Assembly (NCBI GenBank): GCA_018195615.1 | Contig: JAGTPG010000002.1 | Location: 2,794,501 to 2,858,500, forward strand | Length of the DNA: 64,000 nucleotides | DNA from: Streptomyces tuirus | GTDB taxonomy: Bacteria; Actinomycetota; Actinomycetes; Streptomycetales; Streptomycetaceae | Direction: 5' to 3' | In this document: positions 48,157 to 56,094 of the stretch, piece by piece | How the letters are laid out: the number at the start of each line of letters is the position of its first letter | Position numbering within the stretch: the stretch's first letter is position 1 | The notes under the pieces: model-generated | Seen by the model: the letters and a program-made list of their open reading frames with translations, nothing else | The model's database searches: none | Told to the model about the DNA's origin: nothing | Translations under genes and position numbers: made by a program

Positions 48157-49368
48157 ATGGATACCGCCACGCTGACTGCCCCTGTCCACACAGCGCCGGC
48201 ACCGCCACGCACGCGCCTCGACTGGCTGGACAACCTCCGGGTAGCGCTGACCGTCCTCGTCGTCGTCCATCACGCGGCACAGCCCTACGGGCCGGCCGAC
48301 TGGTGGTATGTCCGGGACCGCCCTCACTCTGACGCACTCGCCACGCTGTCCGCGGTGAACGGCACCTTCTTCATGAGCCTGTTCTTCTTCGTCTCCGCGG
48401 TATTCGTCCCCGGCTCGTACGAGCGACGCGGGGGTTGGCAGTTCCTCAAGGGACGTCTGACCCGACTGGGGCTCCCTCTGGTCGTGGGCGCGCTGACCAT
48501 CGTGCCGGGGCTGATGTACTCGTACTACGTCCACTACCGCGGCTACACGCCCATCTCGTATCCGCGCTACTTCCTCGATGTGTACCTAGGCCTCGGTGAA
48601 CGTCCCGCGGACTGGACCGGGCCGTCCTGGCCCGACCTTCAGTTCGGCCACCTCTGGTTCATCCAGAACCTGCTCGCCTACAGCGTGCTGTACCTGCTGT
48701 GCCGCCAGGCAGCCCGTCTTCTGCACCGCAGGACGAAACCGGCCGTCTCACCCCTGGCCCGCACTCCGGGGCATCGTGCGCTGATCTGGCTCACTATCGG
48801 CCTCGCGATCGCCACGTTCGTCGTGCGGCTCTGGTATCCCCTGGACTCCTGGGTACCGGTACTGGACTTCTTGCAGGTCGAACCTGCCCGGCTCCCCCAG
48901 TACGCAACGTTCTTCACACTCGGAGTACTCGCGCACCGTCACGGCTGGCTCCACCGTTTCGACGCGCGCGTCGGATGGCTTTGGCTGACCGGGAGCCTGG
49001 CCGGAATGGCCCTGCTCTTCGCCATCGGTTCCAACGCCTCCTGCTTCGGCCCCGGCGGATTCAATGCCCCGTCAGCCCTTTGGGCGGCATACGAGAGCGC
49101 CCTGTGCGTGGGCTTGTGCGTCGGACTTCTCACCCTGTTCCGGGAAGCCGTGACCGGCACCAACCGCCTGTCCCGCGAACTGTCCGCCAGCGCCTACACC
49201 GTCTACATCATCCATCTGCCACTCGTGGTTGTGCTCCAGTACTTCCTGGCAGGACGCGGCCTGTCGGCAGCAGCGGCCTGGGGAACGTTGTCTGCCGTAG
49301 CAGTGCCGACAGCCTTTCTCGTTTCTGCCGGTCTACGGAGGCTGCCCGGGATGCGTCGGGTCCTGTGA
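48157..49368 (+). CDS. Membrane acyltransferase, acyltransferase-3 type
   Basis: 403 residues with about ten hydrophobic helices. The start DWLDNLRVALTVLVVVHHAAQPYG carries the conserved R and the catalytic-type His-His pair of the acyltransferase-3 (OafA/YrhL) family. FGHLWFIQNLLAYSVLYLL, SASAYTVYIIHLPLVVVLQYFLAG fit the family order. It transfers acyl groups to sugars or other membrane-exposed substrates. Start ATG 48157 lies behind GAGGATGAAGG. It is divergent from the ATP-grasp gene across about 225 bp of shared promoter region. Frame intact. Confidence 0.88.
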   Translation: MDTATLTAPVHTAPAPPRTRLDWLDNLRVALTVLVVVHHAAQPYGPADWWYVRDRPHSDALATLSAVNGTFFMSLFFFVSAVFVPGSYERRGGWQFLKGRLTRLGLPLVVGALTIVPGLMYSYYVHYRGYTPISYPRYFLDVYLGLGERPADWTGPSWPDLQFGHLWFIQNLLAYSVLYLLCRQAARLLHRRTKPAVSPLARTPGHRALIWLTIGLAIATFVVRLWYPLDSWVPVLDFLQVEPARLPQYATFFTLGVLAHRHGWLHRFDARVGWLWLTGSLAGMALLFAIGSNASCFGPGGFNAPSALWAAYESALCVGLCVGLLTLFREAVTGTNRLSRELSASAYTVYIIHLPLVVVLQYFLAGRGLSAAAAWGTLSAVAVPTAFLVSAGLRRLPGMRRVL

Positions 49369-49439
49369 CCTCACGAGAGCCCTCAACTGCCGGGGCGACG
49401 GGAGCCGATGTGCAGTTCCTTCACGAGGATCTCCGCCGA

Positions 49440-49720
49440 AACGGGACGCTGGTGGAGTTGCCGGTGATGAGCGTCAAGCGTCCGAGCCCGTGCCAACAAG
49501 GGATCGCCGCCTCCTCCGAACACTCGCTCCCCACCGTCTCGGCGATCGGTCCCGGACGGTGCACCAGGAGTTCGACCGAGAGCAGCAATCCGACCGGCGG
49601 CCACCCGGCGACCAAGACCCGGCTTCCGCTCCAGGGCTGGCGCTGCCGCCATATTCGCGGCCAGCGAAACCGCGATCCCCAGCAAGAAGGCCGACCAGAC
49701 CGCTCCTCGCGCACGACGTG
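49440..49720 (-). pseudogene. DUF2637 / SpdB-like membrane protein remnant
   Basis: Two minus-strand frames join to give RGAVWSAFLLGIAVSLAANMAAAPALE and then VLVAGWPPVGLLLSVELLVHRPG. This two-helix pattern is that of DUF2637 (SpdB-type) proteins carried by Streptomyces integrative plasmids such as the pSAM2 group. The rest of the protein is missing. With the nearby iterated repeats it suggests that an integrated element once sat here. Confidence 0.55.
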
Positions 49721-49727
49721 CGGCCAC

Positions 49728-50085
49728 CGACAAGACCAACATCGTGTGGCAGTACCCGCAGGACGCCGACCTCTTCGCCTCCCTGGCGAAGGATGCGGAG
49801 GTCAACAAGAAGGGACTGGAGGCGGATGCGAAGACCCCGTGTACGCATCCGCCGTGGGAGTCCAGGTCCTCAACGGCACGGGCGTCTCCGGACGGGCCGC
49901 AGCCGTGGCCGAGGAACTGCGTGAGGCCGGGTTCACCGTCGTCGGCACGGCAACACACCGGAGACCACCCGTACCGCCACGGTCACCTACCCGCACGGCC
50001 TTGAGTCTTCGGCCAAGGTACTCGCCTCGCGGTTGCGGACGTCCCGGCCGGGCGGGACGCGGACACCACCGCAGATGTCGGCGAG
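49728..50085 (+). pseudogene. LytR C-terminal domain remnant of an LCP protein
   Basis: Segments in successive frames read TNIVWQYPQDADLFASLAKDA, ASAVGVQVLNGTGVSGRAAAVAEELREAGFTVVGT and TATVTYPHGLESSAKVLASRL. The VQVLNGTG-x-GRAAAVAEELRxAGFxVVG pattern is the LytR_C domain found at the end of LytR-CpsA-Psr cell-wall ligases. The catalytic LCP domain is absent, and the piece is broken by at least two frame changes, so this is a fragment. Confidence 0.65.
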
Positions 50086-50112
50086 CGTAGAGCAACAGCG
50101 CTATGCCCGATC

Positions 50113-50208
50113 GATTCGAACCAGCCCAGGGGCCTCGCCCGCTCCTCTACTCCTGGGACTTTTCAGGGACTTTCAGCGCTGTCTGAGGGACTTCCCAGGG
50201 ACTTTCCG
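50113..50208. repeat. Iterated GGGACTTT repeats beside a tRNA-like GATTCGAACC
   Basis: GGGACTTT-type octamers start at 50155, 50166, 50187 and 50198, two pairs each spaced by 11 bp. To the left, GATTCGAACC (50113-50122) is the reverse complement of the T-arm consensus of a tRNA, but no full tRNA folds here. The layout resembles integrase arm-type sites beside an attachment site. Confidence 0.4.
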
Positions 50209-50237
50209 CCGCGTAACGCGGCAAGCCCCGAAAGACC

Positions 50238-50273
50238 GGAAAGGGCCTCCGACGCAGGTCAGAGGCCCTTTCC
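50238..50273 (-). terminator. Terminator of rnpB
   Basis: A perfect 12-bp stem (GGAAAGGGCCTC / GAGGCCCTTTCC) with a 12-nt loop lies about 20 bp beyond the 3' end of the RNase P RNA on the minus strand. Confidence 0.8.
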
Positions 50274-50291
50274 AAGGCAAAGCCGCAGGTA

Positions 50292-50709
50292 GCGGCAGAC
50301 GAGTCAGGCTATACGCCGGGTTCTGTTCCCGGAGCCCCTCGCGGAGCCCCGGGCGACGGCCATCCATCTAGGGCCGGCGTTGCCACCGGCCTCGTGCGGT
50401 CTACCCGCGGACTCGGGCGGGCAGCCCTCGATCGTCCGCGCAGAGACACCGAGGTGTCTCCTCTTGACCTTGCTCCGGGTGGGGTTTACCTAGCTGCCCA
50501 GGTCGCCCTGGGCACTGGTGGTCTCTTACACCACCGTTTCACCCTTACCCAGCACCGAGGTGCTGGGCGGTCTGCTTTCTGTGGCACTGTCCCGCGGGTC
50601 ACCCCGGGTGGCCGTTAGCCACCACCCTGCCCTGTGGAGCCCGGACGTTCCTCGGGGAGCTCCCCGTCAGGGGGACTCCACGCGGCCGTCCGCCCGGCTC
50701 GTCTGCCGT
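50292..50709 (-). ncRNA. rnpB: RNase P RNA (class A)
   Basis: The minus strand carries the universally conserved elements in order: GAGGAACGTCCGGGCTCCA (P4 5' half region), CAGGGTGGTGGCTAACGGCC, GACAGTGCCACAGAAA, AGGGTGAAACGGTGGTGTAAGAG, GGTAAACCCCACCCGGAGCAA and, near the end, ACAGAACCCGGCGTATAG. The ends pair as helix P1: GGCAGACGAG (50698-50707 region) with CTCGTCTGCC (50294-50303). This is the catalytic RNA that trims tRNA 5' ends. Its 5' part overlaps the 3' end of the EamA gene on the same strand by about 40 bp. Ends are approximate. Confidence 0.95.
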
Positions 50710-51595
50710 GTCGACCATGGTACCGGTCGGATGCCCCGCTTCGGCGCCGCGGCCGTGGCCAGGACCGAGCCCGCGAGGATCAGGGTGAAGGCCGCCAGGA
50801 TGCCGGGGGTCAGGGACTCGTCGAGGAAGATCGCCCCGGCCGCCACGGCGACCGCCGGGTTGACGTACGTGATCACGCCCGCCCGGGTCGGACCGACCTC
50901 CTTGATCAGCTCCAGGAAGGCCACGAACGCGATCGCGGTGCAGACGACGCCGAGGCCGGCGAGGGCTGCCAGTACCTCGCCCGAGGGCATGGTGGCGGGC
51001 CTGGTCAGGAAGGCCGCGGGGGCGTAGACGACGGCGGCCAGCATCAGGCAGGGGGTGATCAGCTGGAGCGTCGGGACGTCCTTGAGGTACCGGGCCGCTA
51101 TCAGCGGAGCCGTGGCGTAGCCGACGACCGTCACCAGCACCTCGGCCAGGGAGCGGGCGTCGCCCCCGGTGAGGTGCGGCAGGGTCAGGACGGTGACGCC
51201 CGCCAGTCCGAGAGCCAGGCCCGCGATGCGGCGGGTGCCCACCCGCTCCCCGCGCCGAAGAAGCGGGCCAGGAGGAGGGCGACGATCGGCACGCCCGCGA
51301 TGAGGAGTCCGGCCGTGGAGCTGGACAGGTGGCGTTCGGCGTCGGTCAATGTCCACCAGGGGCCGATGATCTCGATGACGGCGAAGGCCAGCATCGGCTT
51401 CCAGTGCGCCCGGACGGTACGGCCCAGTCCGCCCTGGCGGAGGGCGAACGGGAGCAGGAGCGCGGCGCCGAGGGCGCAGCGGGTGAACACCACCATGGAC
51501 GGGGACACGGCGTCCACCGCCACCTTGATCATGAGATAGGGGATACCCCAGACCACTCCCATCAGGGAGAAAAGGAACCAGCCGCGTGCAGTCAT
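50667..51595 (-). CDS. EamA-family (DMT) transporter, frameshifted
   Basis: About 309 residues with ten predicted helices. The first half (FLFSLMGVVWGIPYLMIKVAVDAVSPSMVVFTRCALGAALLLPF, HLSSSTAGLLIAGVPIVALLLARFF) and, after a frame change near 51258, the second half (IAGLALGLAGVTVLTLPHL, GPTRAGVITYVNPAVAVAAGAIFLDESLTPG) are the two EamA repeats. The family exports metabolites or amino acids. The 3' end runs into the rnpB 5' region, so the rnpB promoter must lie within this gene. Located just upstream of an AraC regulator. Confidence 0.85.
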
Positions 51596-51614
51596 GGGGT
51601 GAGTCTCGGCCGTC

Positions 51615-52454
51615 TCAGCCCGCCGTGTCTTGAACGCTGTTGCGGTACGCCGCCGGGGTCACGCCGAGGACGCGGCGGAACCAGCGGGTGAGGTGCGCCT
51701 GGTCGGCGAAGCCGACGAGGCCGGCGACCTCGGCTGGGCGCAGGCCGGATTCCAGGAGGCCGCGGGCCCGTGCCACGCGGTGCTGGGCGAGCCAGGCGTA
51801 CGGCGGTACGCCCGTCGCCGTGCGGAAGGCGCGGAGGAGTTGGTAGCGGGACAGGCCCAGGTCGGTGGCGAGGGCGGCAAGGGAGGGGGGATCGAGGAGT
51901 TCGTCGGCGAGGCGGTCGCGTACGGTCCTGGCGATGTGGTCGGCGCCCGGCACCGTGTCCGTGCTCGCCCTAGCCGTGGAGTGGCGGCGGGCCAGGGCCG
52001 TGAGCAGCCAGGGCAGCCGGGACTCGGCCTCCAGTGGGTCGGGGCAGGCGCTGATGTCGGTGTGGGCGGCGCGGAGGGCTGCCGCCAGCTCCGGGTCGTG
52101 GAGGACGGGGTTCCTGAAGTGCGGCAGGCCGCCGAGGGTGCCGTCGGTGAGGAGGGACGGTTCGGCATAGAGGGCCTGGTAGGCGTAGCCGTCTGTGGCG
52201 GCCGGGCCGCCGGTGTGCATCTCGCCCGGTTCCAGGACGACGATCGAGCCGGGGTAGGAGTGGATGCGGCCCCCTCGGTAGGCGATGACCTCCGAGCCGC
52301 CGACCGTGACGCCGATGGTGAACTCGTCGTGGGCGTGGGGTGCGTAGACGTGCTGGTCGAAGTGGGCGGTGAGGAGGTCGAGGGGCGGGCCCGCGCGGCC
52401 CAGATGTGCCCTGGCCCAGCGGGCCTGTTCCCGTATCCGTCCTTCTGCGCCCAA
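51615..52454 (-). CDS. AraC-family transcriptional regulator
   Basis: 279 residues. The N-terminal cupin part has HVYAPHAHDEFTIGVTVGGSEVIAYRGG and PGSIVVLEPGEMHTG (the AraC_binding jelly roll). The C-terminal double helix-turn-helix is LSRYQLLRAFRTATGVPPYAWLAQHRVARARGLLESG, then VGFADQAHLTRWFRRVLGVTPAAYR. It lies 19 bp upstream of the EamA transporter in the same direction and probably controls it, the common arrangement in Streptomyces. Confidence 0.93.
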   Translation of the reverse strand: MGAEGRIREQARWARAHLGRAGPPLDLLTAHFDQHVYAPHAHDEFTIGVTVGGSEVIAYRGGRIHSYPGSIVVLEPGEMHTGGPAATDGYAYQALYAEPSLLTDGTLGGLPHFRNPVLHDPELAAALRAAHTDISACPDPLEAESRLPWLLTALARRHSTARASTDTVPGADHIARTVRDRLADELLDPPSLAALATDLGLSRYQLLRAFRTATGVPPYAWLAQHRVARARGLLESGLRPAEVAGLVGFADQAHLTRWFRRVLGVTPAAYRNSVQDTAG

Positions 52455-52479
52455 TTCGCACCCCCCGGCTCACAGATGA

Positions 52480-53058
52480 TCAGACGAGGTCGGTCGTGTC
52501 CAGCTCGAAGGCGAAGGGCTCGGGGAGAGTGATCGGCTTGCCGAAGGGACGGGCGCAGAGCTCCCGGTAGTCGTCCTCCTTCGGTTCGCTGAACAAGGTG
52601 ACCTGAGCCGTGTCCCGGTCGACGAGCAGGTAGAGAGGGATGCCGGCGCGGGCGTAGCAACGGCGCTTGACCTCACGGTCGGCCTTGGGCTTGGTCGACG
52701 TCACCTCCAGCACCATGGCGACGCCTTCGCAGGACATCCAGGAGCCGACCCCGCCGAAAAGGTCGAGCTCGATGGGACCGAAGGTGACGTCCGGAACCAA
52801 GTGGTTCTTGGGGCAGGCTTCCCCGCGCCGCAGCTTCAGCCCCTTGTTCCCGGAGAAATCCATGTCGGTCCGGGACTGCTTGATCACTTGCCTGACGATC
52901 CGGCTGATGTACTTCTCGTGATCCCCGTCCGGCGGCGGCGTCACAACGATCTCCCCCTCGATCAACTCGGCCCGGAAACCCTCCGGGGTGTCCAGGGCGA
53001 GAAAGCCCTCCAGCAGGACCTCTTCCTGCGTGAGCGGCTCGTGGGCCATGGCAGTCAT
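52480..53058 (-). CDS. Uma2-family (DUF820) putative endonuclease
   Basis: 192 residues from ATG 53058 behind AAGGAGGGG. The restriction-endonuclease-like fold shows in FRAELIEGEIVVTPPPDGDHEKYISRIVRQV, LVPDVTFGPIE (the catalytic PD) and VAMVLEVTSTKPKADREVKRRCYARAGIPLYLLVDRD (the ExT..., K and Y conserved in the family). Uma2 proteins are very numerous in Streptomyces; their role is unknown. Frame intact. Confidence 0.9.
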   Translation of the reverse strand: MTAMAHEPLTQEEVLLEGFLALDTPEGFRAELIEGEIVVTPPPDGDHEKYISRIVRQVIKQSRTDMDFSGNKGLKLRRGEACPKNHLVPDVTFGPIELDLFGGVGSWMSCEGVAMVLEVTSTKPKADREVKRRCYARAGIPLYLLVDRDTAQVTLFSEPKEDDYRELCARPFGKPITLPEPFAFELDTTDLV

Positions 53059-53222
53059 GTCACGCCCCTCCTTCTGTCGCCCGCCAGACTGGGACATCGC
53101 CGAACCACCCGTCCGTGAGATCGGGAACCGTTCCCTCGATCGTGGCACACGATGACGTGCCTCGTCAGAAGGCCGAGCGGCTCGCTTGACCCTGCCGCGA
53201 CGTCAACGTCTTCACTGGTCCC

Positions 53223-53978
53223 ATGCGGATCGGAGAACTCGCCGCCGCCGTCGGTGTCACGACGCGGGCCGTGCGGCATTACCACCATCTGGGGCTGTTG
53301 CCGGAGCCGGAGCGGCGGGCGAACGGGTATCGGGAGTACGGGCTGCGGCACGCTGTCGTGCTGGCGCGGATCAGGCGGCTGACCGAGTTGGGGCTGGGGC
53401 TCGCCGAGGTGCGGGACGTGCTGGCGGAGGACGCCGGGAAGGACCTCGTCGAGGTGCTGACCGAGTTGGACGAGGATCTGGCGCGGCAGGAGGAGGCGAT
53501 CCGGGAGCGGCGGGCGCGGTTGCGGGTGCTGCTGGAGGCGGAGGGCGGGGTGCCGGCCGAGGGGCCGGTGTCGCCGGAGCTGGCCGCGTTGTTCTCCGGG
53601 ACCGCGCATCTGTCGGACTCGCCGATGGCCGCCAAGGACCGGGAGATCATCGCCTTCATGGAGACGGCCATGCCGGAGGAGGCGCGGGACCAGCTGGTGT
53701 CGTCGTTGGGTGCGGCGTTCGGGAGTCCGGAGGCCGTGGCGCGGGCTCATGAGGCGTACGCGCTGCTCGACGCGCTCGCGGGTGCCGAGCCGGATGATCC
53801 GCGCGTCGCCGAGGCCGCTCGGGCCCTTGCCGACTGCATTCCTCCGGAGCTGTTCCCGGAGGTCGGGGACGTGGACCAGGAGCACAGCTTCCTGCGGGCG
53901 TTCTACGACGACCTGGCTCCGGCGCAGGCGGAGGTCATCCGTCGTACGCTGCGGATTCTCTCCGAGGAGCGGCGATGA
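53223..53978 (+). CDS. MerR-family transcriptional regulator
   Basis: 251 residues. The DNA-binding region is MRIGELAAAVGVTTRAVRHYHHLGLLPEPERRANGYREYGLRHAVVLARIRRLTELGLGLAEV, a MerR winged helix-turn-helix, followed by a coiled-coil dimerisation helix (LTELDEDLARQEEAIRERRARLRVLLEA). The C-terminal 120 residues (no Cys cluster) suggest an effector domain for an organic ligand rather than a metal. It overlaps the next gene by 4 bp. It is divergent from the Uma2 gene. Confidence 0.93.
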   Translation: MRIGELAAAVGVTTRAVRHYHHLGLLPEPERRANGYREYGLRHAVVLARIRRLTELGLGLAEVRDVLAEDAGKDLVEVLTELDEDLARQEEAIRERRARLRVLLEAEGGVPAEGPVSPELAALFSGTAHLSDSPMAAKDREIIAFMETAMPEEARDQLVSSLGAAFGSPEAVARAHEAYALLDALAGAEPDDPRVAEAARALADCIPPELFPEVGDVDQEHSFLRAFYDDLAPAQAEVIRRTLRILSEERR

Positions 53979-54551
53979 GGGTCGCGCGGCGGCTGGTCAT
54001 GCACGAGGTGCGGCTGCTCGTCAGTCTCGTGCTGTGGGTGGTGCGGCGTACGCAGGGGCGGACGGCGGGCGGGCCTTCGGGTATGCGCGGGGCAGGGCGC
54101 GATGATGGCCGGCTTCGGGTTCGTGTGTGTCGTCGAGACGGTGGCGATGTCCGTGCTGCTGCGGGACTGGCCGACCGTGCACGCCGTCTTCCTCTTCCTG
54201 GACGTGTACGGCGTCGTCATCGTCGTCGCGCTGCACGCTTCGTCCGTCGTACGGCCGCATGTGCTGGACGTGGACGGTGGTTCGCTGCGGATCCGCCGGT
54301 ACGTCCATGTCGATCTGCGGGTGCCGTTGGAGCGGATCGCCTCGGTGCGGCGCGAGCTGCGGATGACGCACGAGCGGGCCGACGGTGAGCTCGATGTGGA
54401 GGTGGGGTCGCAGACCACCGTCACGCTCGAACTGACGGAACCGGTCACGCACGTCACCTTCCTCGGGCGGCGCCGCGCGGTGCGGGTCGTCCGCTTCCAC
54501 GCCGACGACGCCGACGGGCTCGTCCGCGCCCTCGGCCAGGCGCGTGTCTGA
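53975..54551 (+). CDS. Small membrane protein with PH-like tail (frameshifted)
   Basis: The start overlaps the MerR stop (ATGA). The N-terminus has a helix (EVRLLVSLVLWVVRR). After frame changes near 54080 come two more helices (GFGFVCVVETVAMSVLL, WPTVHAVFLFLDVYGVVIVVALHASSVV) and a soluble beta-rich domain (VLDVDGGSLRIRRYVHVDLRVPLERIASVRREL, VTLELTEPVTHVTFLGRRRAVRVVRFHADD). Function unknown; coupling to the MerR gene suggests it is the regulated target. Confidence 0.65.
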
Positions 54552-54595
54552 GCTCCCCGTACGCTGTCGGCTGCAGTTCGATCGAAGGAGTACGC

Positions 54596-55376
54596 GTGCT
54601 TGTCCTGCTGCCGCCGTCCGAAGGCAAGGCCTTCTCCGGCCGTGGAGCCCCGCTGAAGCCGGAGTCGCTGTCCCTGCCGGGGCTCGCCGAAGCCCGGGAG
54701 GCCGTCCTCGGTGAGCTGGTCGAGCTCTGCGCCGGCGACGAGGACAAGGCGCGCGAGGTGCTCGGGCTGAGCGAGGGCTGCGGGGCGAGGTCGCGAAGAA
54801 CGCGGAGCTGCGCACCGCGGGGACCCGTCCGGCCGGCGAGATCTACACCGGCGTGCTGTACGACGCCCTCGGGCTGGCGTCCCTCGATACGGCGGCCAAG
54901 CGGCGTGCCGCGCGGTCGCTGCTGGTCTTCTCCGGGCTGTGGGGGGCGGTCCGGGTGACGGACCGGATTCCGTCCTACCGGTGCTCGATGGGTGTGAAGC
55001 TGCCGGGGCTCGGTGCGCTGGGCGCGCACTGGCGTACGCCGATGGCATCGGTGCTGCCCGAGGTCGCCGGGACGGGCTGGTGCTGGATCTGCGGTCCGCC
55101 GCGTACGCCGCCGCGTGGAAGCCGAAGGGTGAGGTCGCCGGGCGGACGGCGTCCGTGCGGGTGCTGCTTGCGCCGACCCGGAAGGTCGTCAGCCACTTCA
55201 ACAAGGCGACGAAGGGGCGGATCGTACGCAGCCTGCTGACCGCCGGGGCCGCTCCGAAGGGGCCGGCCGAGCTGGTGGAGGTGCTGCGGGATCTCGGGTA
55301 CGTGGTGGAGGCGGAGGCGCCCGCGAAGACCGGGCAGGCGTGGTCGCTGGACGTGCTGGTGGACGAGGTCCACTGA
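54596..55376 (+). CDS. yaaA: YaaA-family peroxide stress protein (frameshifted)
   Basis: About 259 residues from GTG 54596. It begins LVLLPPSEGKAFSGRGAPL, the defining YaaA (DUF328) motif, and later has ARSLLVFSGLWGAVRVTDRIPSYRCSMGVKLPGLG and VVSHFNKATKGRIVRSLL. Family members bind DNA and limit iron-driven oxidative damage in E. coli. Frame changes occur near 54778 and 55060. The family call is secure in spite of them. Confidence 0.85.
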
Positions 55377-55385
55377 GTGTTGCAG

Positions 55386-55409
55386 CATGCGCAATGAGCT
55401 TTGCGCATG
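55386..55409. promoter_or_regulatory. Palindromic operator upstream of the KDPG aldolase gene
   Basis: CATGCGCAA (55386-55394) and TTGCGCATG (55401-55409) are a perfect 9-bp inverted repeat with a 6-bp spacer, 28 bp before the aldolase start. The size and spacing suit a dimeric repressor of the GntR, IclR or LacI type. Confidence 0.55.
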
Positions 55410-55436
55410 TTGTTGAGTCGGCGGCAGGATACGGCC

Positions 55437-56094
55437 ATGGCCTCTCCCTCTCCCTCTGCCCGCCCGCCTCCGTGCTGGACCTCGCACCCGTCGTCCCTGT
55501 CGTCGTCCTCGAGGACGCCGCCGATGCCGTACCGCTGGCGCGGGCGCTGGTCGCCGGTGGGCTGCCGGCGATCGAGGTGACGTTGCGGACGCCGGCGGCT
55601 GTGGAGGCGATCCGGGAGATCGCCGGGCAGGTGCCGGGGCGGTGGTCGGGGCCGGGACGGTGATCAGTCCCGAGCAGGTCGCGGACGTGGTGGCCGCGGG
55701 CGCTCGCTTCCTGGTCAGCCCGGGCTGGACGGACGTCCTGCTGGAGGCGATGCGGGGGTCCGGGGTGCCGTTCCTGCCCGGGGTGTCGACCACTTCCGAG
55801 GTCGTGGCGCTGCTGGAGCGCGGGGTCCGGGAGATGAAGTTCTTCCCGGCGGAGGCCGCGGGTGGTACGGCGTACCTGAAGTCGCTGTCCGGGCCGCTCC
55901 CCCAGGCCCGCTTCTGCCCCACGGGCGGGATCGGTCCGGCCTCGGCGCCGGACTACCTGGCCCTGCCCAACGTCGCCTGTGTGGGTGGCAGCTGGATGCT
56001 GCCGTCCGACGCGGTCGCGGCGCGCGACTGGGGCCGTATCGAGGCGCTGGCCCGTGCGGCGGCGGGGCTCAGCGCAGGTGGGACGTGTCGTTGA
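55437..56094 (+). CDS. eda: KDPG/KHG aldolase (frameshifted)
   Basis: About 218 residues. Segments: VVPVVVLEDAADAVPLARALVAGGLPAIEVTLRTPAAVEAIREIA, then VVGAGTVISPEQVADVVAAGARFLVSPGWTDVLLEAMRGSGVPFLPGVSTTSEVVALLERGVREMKFFPAEAAGG (Schiff-base Lys in MKFFPAE) and FCPTGGIGP. It cleaves 2-keto-3-deoxy-6-phosphogluconate to pyruvate and glyceraldehyde 3-phosphate, or related keto acids. Frame changes occur near 55465 and 55640. Its last 26 bp overlap the convergent RNase H/phosphatase gene. Confidence 0.85.

Noticed and set aside
50113..50122. A tRNA gene at GATTCGAACC
   Set aside because: Only the T-arm consensus is present; the flanking bases do not form the T stem, acceptor stem or anticodon arm.
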